A DNA stretch of 64,000 nt from Zestomicrobium sp964482405 (GTDB lineage: Archaea > Thermoproteota > Thermoprotei_A > Sulfolobales > NBVN01): NCBI GenBank assembly GCA_964482405.1, contig CAYZXH010000001.1:1-64000 (forward strand). Reading direction: 5' to 3'. Positions 53,589 through 62,694 of this stretch are shown in pieces. The position numbers and the translations under genes were made by a program. How positions within the stretch are numbered: the first letter of the stretch is position 1; the number at the start of each line of letters is the position of its first letter. A model generated the notes under the pieces. It had not been told where the DNA came from. It worked only from the letters and a program-made list of their open reading frames with translations, and ran no database searches.

Positions 53589-54311
53589 GTGAGATATATT
53601 AAGGAAGTTACCTACCCTATAACGACTTTCCTACTTTTCCACGAGTTATGCCCCTTACTAGGCTTAAGTAGTGAGTACTCGATTTACTTACCCATAGTAT
53701 TCACGATACTACTGTGCTACGGTGACAGAATCAAGATATTCTTGCTGAGTAAAACAGTCAGCGGTGACTTACTAAAAGTGATTGATTTAAGCTACGGTAG
53801 GTTAAGGGCCCTACAGAAAATTAGGCTGAGGACTGCCCAGAAGCTAAGAATTTACGTTAACTTAACCGGCCTGCTATTCCCGGTCGTCTTAGCACTATCA
53901 TTAAGTGCTTACCTAATCCGTCAAACACCTAACTATCTCGTAACATACCTCTTACTACTCTCGTTTCTGACAGCCACGTACAATAGGCTCTCAATAACTG
54001 TTTACGAGAAGGGAATACTTGTCTCATTAGCCTCCAGCGTCGTCGTCACGGCTATGTCAACGCTTGCAATAAGCATACACTATAAGCTGGGCGCGGACGT
54101 AACTTTCATGACAGCATACTCCGTCAGCGCTCTAGCAGCTCTGATAGGTATAGACTTACTGAACCTGAGATACGCGACATTCTTCAACACTAAGTCAATA
54201 ATTATGGGTGGGTATGGAGTTAAAGACGCGATATTCCTTATCCCAGCCCTCTCCTCGATAACGGCAAAGCTACTCTATAGCTTGATAACTAATCTACCCT
54301 CCTATATCTAA
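53589..54311 (+). CDS. DUF1614-like membrane protein
   Basis: 240 residues, about seven helices. The end region SIIMGGYGVKDAIFLIPALSS resembles the conserved Gly-rich, Asp-containing motif of DUF1614 membrane proteins (typically GGAG.FDGIF). Function unknown. GTG 53589 is the start. The gene overlaps the convergent gene at 54289 by 23 bases. Confidence 0.6.
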   Translation: MRYIKEVTYPITTFLLFHELCPLLGLSSEYSIYLPIVFTILLCYGDRIKIFLLSKTVSGDLLKVIDLSYGRLRALQKIRLRTAQKLRIYVNLTGLLFPVVLALSLSAYLIRQTPNYLVTYLLLLSFLTATYNRLSITVYEKGILVSLASSVVVTAMSTLAISIHYKLGADVTFMTAYSVSALAALIGIDLLNLRYATFFNTKSIIMGGYGVKDAIFLIPALSSITAKLLYSLITNLPSYI

Positions 54312-54651
54312 GCCCCGCCTCCCTGAGTAGCGAAGTGATTAAGTCATTAATCAACACTAACTTCTCCGGAATCAACGTATCCACGGATACCTTAACCAAG
54401 AAGTATCGGGCTTCAAACATTCTGGTCTCGGCGCCGTAAGGCTGTGGGAGAATCTTAACTAAGGTATCTGAAGAACCGCAAACATATGAGTGTTCCTCAA
54501 TACTACAAACATAACCCAACTTCTTCAAGCCTTCCTTCACCAAACTCAAAGTCTTAACTAGTAAGTCGTAGGTCTCGGGAAGGGATTCAATTAACAACAC
54601 AGTAGTGAAAACCCTGCAATTACTGTTCAAGTACTTCAACCCCGGACTCAC
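54289..54651 (-). CDS. Small conserved protein downstream of threonine dehydratase
   Basis: Up to 120 residues, alpha/beta, with no membrane segment. It overlaps the end of the dehydratase gene; a likely internal start is GTG 54600 (MLLIESLPETYDLLV), which would make about 103 residues and remove the overlap. Three cysteines lie in the middle (VCSIEEHSYVCGSSD), or five if the upstream start is used. Family not recognised. Confidence 0.5.
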   Translation of the reverse strand: MSPGLKYLNSNCRVFTTVLLIESLPETYDLLVKTLSLVKEGLKKLGYVCSIEEHSYVCGSSDTLVKILPQPYGAETRMFEARYFLVKVSVDTLIPEKLVLINDLITSLLREAGLRYRRVD

Positions 54652-55867
54652 GTAATTTCGTGATCGCGGTCTTAATTACCTGCTCACTTGAGACCTCCAT
54701 TAATATCTTGACTTTGGCGTAACCAGGCTTTATATCTAGGTCGAACCTATCATGCGTTATATCGAGAATATTACACCTCAAATCAGCGAGTATTCTCAAG
54801 ACCTTCTCTAAGCTTCCTGGAACGTCTTTTAAAGAAAGAGTTATTCTAGCGACCCTGCCCTCACGTATCAAGCCCCTCATTAAGATCCTGTAAAGAGTTG
54901 TGAGATCCGCGTTCCCGCCGCTAACGACCGCAACGACGTTCTCGCCCGGAATCTCATCACTCCTAGACAGTAGGGCGGCCACAGGGAGTGCTCCCGCTCC
55001 CTCAGCAAGCAACTTAGTCCTCTCTAGCAGTAAGTAGATAGCTCTAGCAATCTGATCCTCCTCCACCTCAATGACTAAGTCAACGTAGTTACGGATTATC
55101 TCGAAAGTTAAATCACCTAAACTCTTAGTTAAGACGCCGTCAGCTAGTGAGGGCTGTGGTAACACAGTCACCGGCTTGCCAACACTTAAAGACAGCCTAG
55201 TCTTAGCCGCTACTGAGGGCTCCACGCCCACTACCTTAACCCTCCCCTTACTGAGCTTTTTAACAGCTAGTGCGATACCGGATATTAGCCCCCCTCCCCC
55301 GATGGGCACGACCACTGTGTCAACATTACTCACGTCCTCAATTATCTCTAACCCTATAGTTCCCTGCCCTGCTATGACGTAAGGGTCGTTGAACGGGTGT
55401 ATGAGGCTCATCCTCCTCTCCTCACTAATTTCCAGAGCCTTCCTGAAGGCGTCATCATATATCTGACCATACAGCAAAACCTCACTACCGTAAGACTTAA
55501 CAGCGTTTATCTTGTATGTCGGGGCTGTTTCAGGCATGACTATCAGAGAGTGTATGTTCAGCTCCCTAGCAGAGTAAGCAACACCCTGAGCGTGATTACC
55601 TGAAGAAGCCGTGACCACCCCTCTAGACCTAACCTCCTGGGGCAGGGTGTATATCTTGAAGTAAGCACCCCTAACCTTAAAAGACCCTGTTTTCTGAAGG
55701 TTCTCAAGCTTTAAGTACACGGATTTCCCTGCGAGCGATGAGAAGAAAGCTGAGTGAAACACGGGAGTTCTGTGAATAACTGGCTTAAGAATCTCAGAAG
55801 CTTTAAGTATTAAGTCGAATAACTCATCAACACCTTGACTCACGAAATCTTCACACCCTAAAAACAT
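54620..55867 (-). CDS. ilvA: Threonine dehydratase with ACT domain
   Basis: Deaminates threonine to 2-oxobutyrate with pyridoxal phosphate. 415 residues: the PLP lysine is in KTGSFKVRGA near 60, SSGNHAQGVA near 89, the phosphate-binding loop PIGGGGLISG near 190, and a C-terminal ACT domain (RITLSLKDVPGSLEKVLRIL) for feedback control. Start ATG 55867. The gene is divergent from an Lrp-type regulator, which may control it. Confidence 0.93.
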   Translation of the reverse strand: MFLGCEDFVSQGVDELFDLILKASEILKPVIHRTPVFHSAFFSSLAGKSVYLKLENLQKTGSFKVRGAYFKIYTLPQEVRSRGVVTASSGNHAQGVAYSARELNIHSLIVMPETAPTYKINAVKSYGSEVLLYGQIYDDAFRKALEISEERRMSLIHPFNDPYVIAGQGTIGLEIIEDVSNVDTVVVPIGGGGLISGIALAVKKLSKGRVKVVGVEPSVAAKTRLSLSVGKPVTVLPQPSLADGVLTKSLGDLTFEIIRNYVDLVIEVEEDQIARAIYLLLERTKLLAEGAGALPVAALLSRSDEIPGENVVAVVSGGNADLTTLYRILMRGLIREGRVARITLSLKDVPGSLEKVLRILADLRCNILDITHDRFDLDIKPGYAKVKILMEVSSEQVIKTAITKLRESGVEVLEQ

Positions 55868-55922
55868 TACGTCAGAACAAATTTTAAACTAGAAGTGATG
55901 AAATAGGAGGAGGTTTTACGTA

Positions 55923-56183
55923 TTGAGAGCGCGGAGAAGTGTGAGGAGCGTTAAGGAAGCCAAAGAATTATTCACTGAACTAAGCGATGCCATGGAGTGT
56001 GGGGAGAGAGTTAAGGTATTGATTGAGGATATAAGCAAGATCCATGAATACGTGGAGCTCGTGATTAAATCTAAGCTCTCATTAATAGACGTTGAGGAAG
56101 CTGGTAAAAATTATTACCTAGTAATAGAGAACAGGTTCAGTAATAGGTGCGTGCAGAATGACCGAGAAAGTAGAGATAGATAA
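55923..56183 (+). CDS. Small TusA-like protein upstream of the Lrp regulator
   Basis: 86 residues. The region KELFTELSDAMECGERVKVL onward to VEEAGKNYYLVIEN has the length and strand order of TusA/SirA-like proteins, but the N-terminal CPxP motif of TusA is missing. TTG 55923 follows a strong AGGAGGAGG site. The end overlaps the regulator gene by 26 bases, so the two are co-expressed. Confidence 0.5.
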   Translation: MRARRSVRSVKEAKELFTELSDAMECGERVKVLIEDISKIHEYVELVIKSKLSLIDVEEAGKNYYLVIENRFSNRCVQNDRESRDR

Positions 56184-56634
56184 GCTGGATATCATGATAC
56201 TCGCAAAACTACTTGAAGATTCTAGAATACCTTTCAGGAGGCTAGCTCGTAGCTTAAGCGTTAGTGAGTCAACAATATACTTAAGAGTTAGAAAGCTAAG
56301 AAACAGCAGAATCCTCAAAAATTACACGATCGACGTAGACTTAAACAAGCTCGGCTTCTTACAGCAAGTTTATGTTGAGATTAAGGTCATGCCTCAATAC
56401 ATCAAGAATATAGTAGAGGAACTTAAGGAAAAACCAAGCGTTTTAGAAATCTATGAGGTGAGCGGTGAGTACCCACTCCTAGTCAAGATAGTGTCCACCA
56501 GCAACGAAGAACTTTCATCCACCATAGATGAGATAGCCTTAATTAAGGGAATTACTGAGTTGAAGGTCAAGTACGTTTTCAAAACTTTGGAGAGTAAAAA
56601 CATAGGCAAGGTATTCTCAAGACTGAGTATTTGA
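56158..56634 (+). CDS. Lrp/AsnC-family transcriptional regulator
   Basis: 158 residues. The N-terminal HTH (EIDKLDIMILAKLLEDSRIP, then FRRLARSLSVSESTIYLRVR) is followed by a RAM/AsnC ligand domain (QQVYVEIKVMPQYIKN onward). Such proteins form dimers or octamers that sense amino acids. The divergent threonine dehydratase gene is an obvious candidate target. Confidence 0.9.
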   Translation: MTEKVEIDKLDIMILAKLLEDSRIPFRRLARSLSVSESTIYLRVRKLRNSRILKNYTIDVDLNKLGFLQQVYVEIKVMPQYIKNIVEELKEKPSVLEIYEVSGEYPLLVKIVSTSNEELSSTIDEIALIKGITELKVKYVFKTLESKNIGKVFSRLSI

Positions 56635-56697
56635 AGAGATAACTCAAAAAACACTAACTTCTAGCTAAGATTTAGAAACCAGTCCAACTCAATGATT

Positions 56698-57588
56698 TTA
56701 TTTCTTGAGTTTCCTCAGTAAGTAGTCTACTATCTTAGGTGCGGGATTCACTCCGGTACCTGCGTGAAAGCCTTGCCAGTTAGGCATTGCGTTAACTTCG
56801 TAAACTACGTAACCATCCTCGGTCTCGCCTACGTCGACCCCTGCGTAGTCTAGTTTCAGAACTTTAGTAGCTTTTAAAGATAGTTCTGCTAATTCAGCGT
56901 CTACCGGCGCTTTCTCAACTCTCGCACCCTGAGCTACGTTGGTTTTCCAAGTATTCTCGGGTTTATACCTGTATATCGCGCCCAGAATCTCATCACCTAC
57001 TATGAAGACTCTTATATCTCGCTCCTTGGCTCTAGCGTATTTCTGTATTAGGAGTGGCTGGCTATGGCTAAGCCAGGTCTTGCCTATTATGTAGGCTATG
57101 TCAGGATCTGAAACAAGTAGTGAGCCGTAACCCATACTCCCTATCAATGGCTTAATGACTGTCTTACCCCAAGATCTCACTGTCTCGCTTAACACGTAGA
57201 CGTCCTCAGTAATCTTAGTTTCAGGAACCCTCACCCCGGAACTAGCTAGTAATTGAGTTGCTCTATACTTATCGCGAGCGTTCAGGAAGCCCTCACTACT
57301 ATTGACTAGTAAAGCACCACCTATCTCAAGCTGTTTCAGTATGTTTACCCTCTTGAGAAGGGTCTCCATACTCGCTACGGAACCAACCCCCCTCACCAAG
57401 CCACCATCTATCTCGACTAAGTGATCACTACCGTAACTAATCCTCAGACTACCGTCTTTTGAGACTTCACCGTTAAGTCTCGAGATTCTTAAGTAGAGAA
57501 CGGAAACACCCTTCCTCAACAATTCCGTAAGTAACTCCCTAGCAGTCTGGGGAGGCACGGGAGCCTCGTGAATTACAGCAACCCTCAA
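56698..57588 (-). CDS. RimK-type ATP-grasp ligase (MptN- or LysX-like)
   Basis: 296 residues with the ATP-grasp core: VIKPLIGSMGYGSLLV near 143, ERDIRVFIVGDEILGAIYR near 190, and a Mg site near the end (YVVYEVNAMPNWQGF). The family adds glutamate or a similar amino acid to a carboxylate. With beta-RFAP synthase-like and MptE-like genes within 3 kb, glutamylation of a tetrahydromethanopterin-type cofactor (MptN) is the best guess; LysX of lysine synthesis is the main alternative, but no LysW carrier is present. TTG 57588 follows GAGGTAACG. Confidence 0.75.
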   Translation of the reverse strand: MRVAVIHEAPVPPQTARELLTELLRKGVSVLYLRISRLNGEVSKDGSLRISYGSDHLVEIDGGLVRGVGSVASMETLLKRVNILKQLEIGGALLVNSSEGFLNARDKYRATQLLASSGVRVPETKITEDVYVLSETVRSWGKTVIKPLIGSMGYGSLLVSDPDIAYIIGKTWLSHSQPLLIQKYARAKERDIRVFIVGDEILGAIYRYKPENTWKTNVAQGARVEKAPVDAELAELSLKATKVLKLDYAGVDVGETEDGYVVYEVNAMPNWQGFHAGTGVNPAPKIVDYLLRKLKK

Positions 57589-57664
57589 ACATCGTTACCT
57601 CAAGAGTATTTAGCTTAGGCAACTATTTAAGGACTACACAAATAAACATCTAGAGTGGGGTAAC

Positions 57665-58633
57665 GTGATTGAGTGGATACTGATACCAGCAACGACTACG
57701 CTGGCGTCAACCTACTTAATTATGAGTGTGGAGAAGAGTAGGGGGATAACATCCCCGGATATTCATAAGCCCGGGAAGCCTAGAATACCCAAGACAGCAG
57801 GACCGGCGTTCATGATTACCTTGCTAGCTGGGTTAATTCTCTCCCTATCAAACAACATGACTTTATTCACGTGCCACGTCCTAGCAGCGGTGATCGCCGG
57901 CTTAATAGGGTTTTGCGACGACTTTAAGGGTCTTGGAGCTTTGTGGAAAGTGGTTTTGCTCACACTTCCCTCACTACCAGTCCTCCTCGGTGCTGCTTAC
58001 GTGCCAAGACCTTATATACCGTTAGTTGGTTCCTTGAGGATACACATAATATACCCGTTGCTTCTACCACTAGCTTACAGCGTGTCAACGAACGCTTACA
58101 ACATGATCGACACACACAACGGTATCGCGGTAACAGCAGCACTCACATCATCGATAGCCTTGTTGATATCCACCGTGGACAAACCCCAACCACTGGATGA
58201 GGGCTTCATATTCTCGCTATTCGTCATATCCTTCCTAATTAGTTACTTCCCCTTCAACGCGTATCCCTCAAAGATATTTAATGGTAATAGCGGTTCCTTC
58301 ATGTTAGGATCCTTAGTAGCTTCTCAAGCAATATTATTGAGGAGAGAGTACTTAGCGCTATTGCTTTACATACCCTTAATAATTAACGGTTTCAGCATAT
58401 TGACTAGCATCGGCGGATTCATGAATAAGGAGAGGATTTCGAGACCCGTGATAATAACCGAGGATATGAGGGTAGCTCCGAATAAATCAAGTAAGGCGCC
58501 AGTCACGTTGGTTCAATTACTAGTATTGGGGAAACCTCTCACCGAGAAGGAGTTAATAAAGCTTTACAACCTTTTAATACTCTTAAACACCATTTTTTCA
58601 CTAATTGTTTACCACGTGTTAGCTAACTTGTGA
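57665..58633 (+). CDS. aglH: UDP-GlcNAc:dolichyl-phosphate GlcNAc-1-phosphate transferase-like (AglH/GPT)
   Basis: 322 residues, about ten helices, of the GPT/MraY family that starts lipid-linked oligosaccharide synthesis. IGFCDDFKGLGALWKV near 80 is the DDxxD-type motif, NAYNMIDTHNGI near 143 and YPSKIFNGNSGSFMLGSL near 200 the other two signatures. In archaea this step begins N-glycan assembly for S-layer proteins. GTG 57665 follows GGGGTAAC. Divergent from the ATP-grasp gene. Confidence 0.85.
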   Translation: MIEWILIPATTTLASTYLIMSVEKSRGITSPDIHKPGKPRIPKTAGPAFMITLLAGLILSLSNNMTLFTCHVLAAVIAGLIGFCDDFKGLGALWKVVLLTLPSLPVLLGAAYVPRPYIPLVGSLRIHIIYPLLLPLAYSVSTNAYNMIDTHNGIAVTAALTSSIALLISTVDKPQPLDEGFIFSLFVISFLISYFPFNAYPSKIFNGNSGSFMLGSLVASQAILLRREYLALLLYIPLIINGFSILTSIGGFMNKERISRPVIITEDMRVAPNKSSKAPVTLVQLLVLGKPLTEKELIKLYNLLILLNTIFSLIVYHVLANL

Positions 58634-58648
58634 TACCCGAGTAACGCG

Positions 58649-59581
58649 TTAAAGGATGTAGTGCCCTTTCCTTGAAACTTCCGTTACCCAAAATCTAAGA
58701 TTGAGGGAATTGCTTAACTCGTTTAAAGCCCCAATAACTCTCTCACCTCTCCTCCAATTCTCGACGAAACCGTAGATTGCAGGCCCCCAACTACTTTGCC
58801 CTAACGCTGTAACACCATTCCTATTTAGTGTTTCAGCTATTATCGAGGATTCCTCGCTAGAGTATATGCCGCCTTGATACTTACTGAAGTACTGACCCGC
58901 AAGTAATTGTATTCTAGACAAGGCCTTACTAAAGATACTGAAATCACCGAGTCTAACCGAGGTTATTAGGTGAGTGAAGAGAGCGTAGAGTTCTGCTTGA
59001 TTCTCATGCTGTTCCACACTACTTAACGCGGGCTCTTCCTCCCTCTCGTGAAAACCTCTAACGCCCTCTGGTAGCGCAATTAAAACCTTCCACTTAGGAG
59101 GTCTTAACCTAGCTAACAACTCAGGATACTTAAGAATACCGTTCCCTCGAAACACGCCAGTGTCTGCCACGAACCCACCGTATAAGAAGGTATAAATACC
59201 TATGCCTGAGACATGACCCACACCCAGTTTCCTAGCTAAGTGATCTATAGGATCGTTACTCTCAACGTAACCGAGGATTTTAAGTGATTTGAGCAAGCCC
59301 ATAACCAGCTTAGTCCTCGATCCAAGACCCACGTGGTGTTTTAAGAAACCAGAGATCTCTACAGTCAAACCATCTTCGATATTAAGCTCGCTTAACACTC
59401 CCGCAATTATTTTCTCAGATTCTTCAGTGGGGGTCTTTATTGTGAGTTTCCCTTCAGTCCTGGAAACCTTCATTATTATGTAAGGTTCTTTCACCGCTAT
59501 CCCAGTAGATCCGAAGAGATAGGGCAGGTCTTTATACCTGTAAAAACCTAGGTGGAGCCTGTAGGGTACTCTTAACCTCAC
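58649..59581 (-). CDS. Beta-ribofuranosylaminobenzene 5'-phosphate synthase-like protein
   Basis: About 310 residues of the GHMP fold. It has RLRVPYRLHLGFYR at the start, LKHHVGLGSRTKLVMGLL near 90, and ALGQSSWGPAIYGFVE near 265, all typical of MJ1427-like beta-RFAP synthases, which join 4-hydroxybenzoate and PRPP in methanopterin synthesis. GTG 59581 is preferred: it overlaps the MptE-like stop as GTGA and gives the short N-terminus of relatives. Paired with MptE, it supports a methanopterin-type pathway. Confidence 0.83.
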   Translation of the reverse strand: MRLRVPYRLHLGFYRYKDLPYLFGSTGIAVKEPYIIMKVSRTEGKLTIKTPTEESEKIIAGVLSELNIEDGLTVEISGFLKHHVGLGSRTKLVMGLLKSLKILGYVESNDPIDHLARKLGVGHVSGIGIYTFLYGGFVADTGVFRGNGILKYPELLARLRPPKWKVLIALPEGVRGFHEREEEPALSSVEQHENQAELYALFTHLITSVRLGDFSIFSKALSRIQLLAGQYFSKYQGGIYSSEESSIIAETLNRNGVTALGQSSWGPAIYGFVENWRRGERVIGALNELSNSLNLRFWVTEVSRKGHYIL

Positions 59582-60297
59582 GCTACGTAGGTTATCTCGC
59601 ATCTCCAGCCCAACCTCATTAATTCAATTAAGACTTTACACCAATAAAGCTTTCTTTTCTTTACCGGGGTTGCCGGAGCCTCGTTCTCTAGGTGAGGCTT
59701 AGAATACCTGCTCACGAGTCCTTCATAATCGAAGCCTACAAGCCCTACTTCAATTGCCTCATTCGCGAGAGCTAAGTATACGGCTCTATCCCCGTCGGTG
59801 AAGCCTCCGGAGAAACTTATGTTAGATGTTGTGTGTAAGACTTGGGAAGTGCCTAAGACTCTCTTCTCTTTCAATAATGGGATCCAGTGCTTTACCTTCT
59901 CCACGTTATCTCCGTGAGCGTGCACCACGATAAATCCGTCGAAAGACAATAGGTCGTTTAAGCTAACACCGTCAAGATCAGTGACCACCACGTGAGGCTC
60001 CACACTTACATGCCGACAACACCTTAACGCGCCATCAGCAGCTATCACTACGTCGTAGAGACTCACTAACTCAGAGACCCTCACGCAACTCAGGCCTGCA
60101 CCAACCACCAAGACTCTTGAGTCTTTAACGAGTTTCCTCAAATCCCGCAATACCTCATCACGCCCCCTACTAAATCCCTGCAGTATCATATTCAGGGTCT
60201 CGGCCGCTGTGAAGTCTTCATCGTAGCTAAACCCGAACTCACGTCTAATGACGTCATGTAAGGAAGCCCACGCTAAGCTGTCCAATACACCCACCAA
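59578..60297 (-). CDS. mptE: 6-hydroxymethylpterin diphosphokinase MptE-like
   Basis: 239 residues of the DUF115/MptE family: VLVVGAGLSC near 62, VVTDLDGVSLNDLL near 106, VVHAHGDNVEKVKHW near 124, and SGGFTDGDRAVYLA near 163 with a C-terminal KKRKLYWCKV. These acidic and His residues form the family's metal and nucleotide site. It makes the activated pterin for methanopterin-type cofactors. First gene of a two-gene unit with the beta-RFAP synthase-like gene. Confidence 0.82.
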   Translation of the reverse strand: MVGVLDSLAWASLHDVIRREFGFSYDEDFTAAETLNMILQGFSRGRDEVLRDLRKLVKDSRVLVVGAGLSCVRVSELVSLYDVVIAADGALRCCRHVSVEPHVVVTDLDGVSLNDLLSFDGFIVVHAHGDNVEKVKHWIPLLKEKRVLGTSQVLHTTSNISFSGGFTDGDRAVYLALANEAIEVGLVGFDYEGLVSRYSKPHLENEAPATPVKKRKLYWCKVLIELMRLGWRCEITYVA

Positions 60298-60335
60298 AAA
60301 CAGAACACTTAAGGTAAATTTAACTTATCACCTTA

Positions 60336-60980
60336 TTGTTAAGTATTTTTAAGGTGGTGGGGACGAAGATTGTTAATAAGTTCCTTAGGTTCGGCTATCA
60401 CGAATCAATAGCTGTGACCTTAAACGAGGAGTTAAAGCCTCACGCGGCTCCGATGGGTGTAGAGTATGATGAGCCGCACCTAATACTCAAGCCTTATAGA
60501 AACACCAAGACTTACGCAAACCTCATTTCCAGACCCCCATTATCCTTAAACTTCACGAGCGACTCAAGATACTTTTTCAAGGCTATATTTTGCCAGAAAG
60601 AACTGGTTTTCGACTTCATTGATCAAGGTGAGGTGCCGGTAATTAGAGGTGATTTTGATTTATATGTGGTGGGACGAGCTAAACTTTCAGGCATGGCTGG
60701 TGAGAGAGCGGTTTTCTTGGTTACGGCTGAGAAGGTTTATGAAGGTCCTGGATCTAGGTTAGCTTTAAGTAGAGCTAACAACGCCTTACTCGAAGCGCTA
60801 GTTTACTACACTAAGGTTGTCGCGTTAGTTAATGAAGGATATAAAGACTTAACAGAGTACCTCAATTTATTAAGAATAAACCTCAATTTAGTTAGGAAGC
60901 TGGGGAGTCACGAACTAATTGAGATGGCTAACATCGTTGAGGGGAAGTTAAATGGATTATTAGGTGATGTGCTGGAATGA
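60336..60980 (+). CDS. DUF447-type protein (flavin-reductase-like barrel)
   Basis: 214 residues. The sequence FGYHESIAVTLNEELKPHAA, then MGVEYDEPHLILKPYRNTKT, resembles DUF447 proteins, which have a flavin-binding split barrel and often occur near pterin or methanopterin genes. The start is unclear: TTG 60336 is used, but GTG 60354 or 60357 would fit the barrel opening better. Divergent from mptE; overlaps the OPT-like gene by 4 bases (ATGA). Confidence 0.7.
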   Translation: MLSIFKVVGTKIVNKFLRFGYHESIAVTLNEELKPHAAPMGVEYDEPHLILKPYRNTKTYANLISRPPLSLNFTSDSRYFFKAIFCQKELVFDFIDQGEVPVIRGDFDLYVVGRAKLSGMAGERAVFLVTAEKVYEGPGSRLALSRANNALLEALVYYTKVVALVNEGYKDLTEYLNLLRINLNLVRKLGSHELIEMANIVEGKLNGLLGDVLE

Positions 60981-62683
60981 GTTTAATTAGAGCGGTCTTT
61001 TTAGGTTTGTTGGTCGGGCTTCTTCAAGGGTTTGTCGATACCTACGGATATGCTGTGACAGGCTACACTACAGCGGAAATAGCTGGCGTGGTCTCGGCTA
61101 TAATCTTTCTCGTTTTGTATAGAGCGACCTTCAGAGAAACACCGACAGTTTTTGAGCATTTCATAGGGGTTGTGGTGGCTGCCGGAATCTCTATTTCGAC
61201 TACTCTGACGGCGGGCATGTACATTACTTACACGATGCTTCACGCCTACGGGGATGCTGAGGTCTTAGACCTCCCTTCATGGACTTACTACATGGGTTTC
61301 CTAAGTCTTGATACCCTGCTGTTCTACTCTTACGCTACCGCGGTCTCTGTTTCAGGATCTCTAATTGCTTACGTTTTCTATAAACACTATATAGAGAAGG
61401 AGAAACTGCCCTACCCTATAGGTTCCTCTATAGCTAGGGTCATTCAGATAGGTAAGGTGCTGAAGAAAGAGTACTTAGCTTTATCGATATCTTTGGGTTT
61501 CTCAACTCAGCTCCTCATAATGTATTCTGGTGGGTTAACACTTGATGTAACGCCGGTTATGCAGAAAATAATGCCGGGGACTGCCTTAGCTCTAACCTTA
61601 GACGTCTTCGTTTTGACGTTGGCTCTACTGATACCGCTCAATACTTCGCTTGGGATAGGTATTGGCAACATACTGACTTACTTGCTCGTGACGCCCTTGC
61701 TCGCGTCACTAGGTCTCTTAATATCCTTGCCTTCCCTAGATAACCACGCGCTAGCTACGGCGGCCGCCCCCTACATAGCGTCATTAATTAGCGGCTTCCT
61801 GCTGGTAGCGTCCTCATATTATGTGGTCGCGAGCAGGAGCTACTTCAAAACCTCGCTGAGGTACGTGTACTCAAGTAAGTACCTGACACACTACCTACTC
61901 TTATCAACCCTCTTAATAATTAGCTTAGCTATCCCGTTAATCCTCTTACGTAAAGTCTCCATAACCACCCTCTCAGCGGTCCCTATCCTCGTAATTCTCC
62001 ACATATTCCTGACGATCTTTACTTTAAGGGTTGCCGGGGAGGCTGGAACCGTATCACAAGCTACGCTACCCGTAGCCACCTTAACCTTGTTTTCGTTCGG
62101 GGCTAGAGGCGCTACCCCCTACGTGTTTTTAGACCCCTACACAGGGGTCCCCATGCCCCAGTTCGTGGCTGCTAACACGCTCAACTACATTAAAGCTGGT
62201 AAAACCCTTGAGATTAGGGCTGAGGTATCGACCTTCCTGCCAGCGCTACTAATGCTTTTAGGTGCGCCGATAACCTTGCTTTACGGCCACGTATTACTTA
62301 ACACTTTCGGTCTTACATCCCCTAAACTCAATCTTCTTAGGTGGGTACCGCTCGTTATGTGGATGAATAACCTCTATAGCGGGAACTTATCTTCTTTTAA
62401 CATATACTCCATACTCATAGGCCTACTCATGGCCTCTCTCCTCATAGCCATGTTTAAATTCTTAGGTCTTAGTGGCATATCGCTATTTGGTATACTGATC
62501 GGGGTTACTTTAACGCCTGATTTAGGCATGCTCTTCCTGATAGCTTCATTAATTAAGTACGTGGCTTTTAGAATAGGTGTCGATGTTTACGAATCCCTAA
62601 TCACGTACTCTAGCCTAGTTCTAGCAGGCGCTGGCTTGGGGGTAGCTACCTCAGTATTAATGAGTTTGGTCGGGGTGATATAA
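60977..62683 (+). CDS. OPT-family-like transporter
   Basis: 568 residues, about 14 helices. IEKEKLPYPIGSSIARVIQIG near 138 is close to the LPxP motif of oligopeptide transporters (OPT), and LRWVPLVMWMNNLYSGN near 455 is another loop of note. The substrate may be a peptide or a metal chelate. It is translationally coupled to the DUF447 gene and lies 11 bases before the partial membrane protein gene. Confidence 0.72.
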   Translation: MSLIRAVFLGLLVGLLQGFVDTYGYAVTGYTTAEIAGVVSAIIFLVLYRATFRETPTVFEHFIGVVVAAGISISTTLTAGMYITYTMLHAYGDAEVLDLPSWTYYMGFLSLDTLLFYSYATAVSVSGSLIAYVFYKHYIEKEKLPYPIGSSIARVIQIGKVLKKEYLALSISLGFSTQLLIMYSGGLTLDVTPVMQKIMPGTALALTLDVFVLTLALLIPLNTSLGIGIGNILTYLLVTPLLASLGLLISLPSLDNHALATAAAPYIASLISGFLLVASSYYVVASRSYFKTSLRYVYSSKYLTHYLLLSTLLIISLAIPLILLRKVSITTLSAVPILVILHIFLTIFTLRVAGEAGTVSQATLPVATLTLFSFGARGATPYVFLDPYTGVPMPQFVAANTLNYIKAGKTLEIRAEVSTFLPALLMLLGAPITLLYGHVLLNTFGLTSPKLNLLRWVPLVMWMNNLYSGNLSSFNIYSILIGLLMASLLIAMFKFLGLSGISLFGILIGVTLTPDLGMLFLIASLIKYVAFRIGVDVYESLITYSSLVLAGAGLGVATSVLMSLVGVI

Positions 62684-62694
62684 TCGTCAATACC

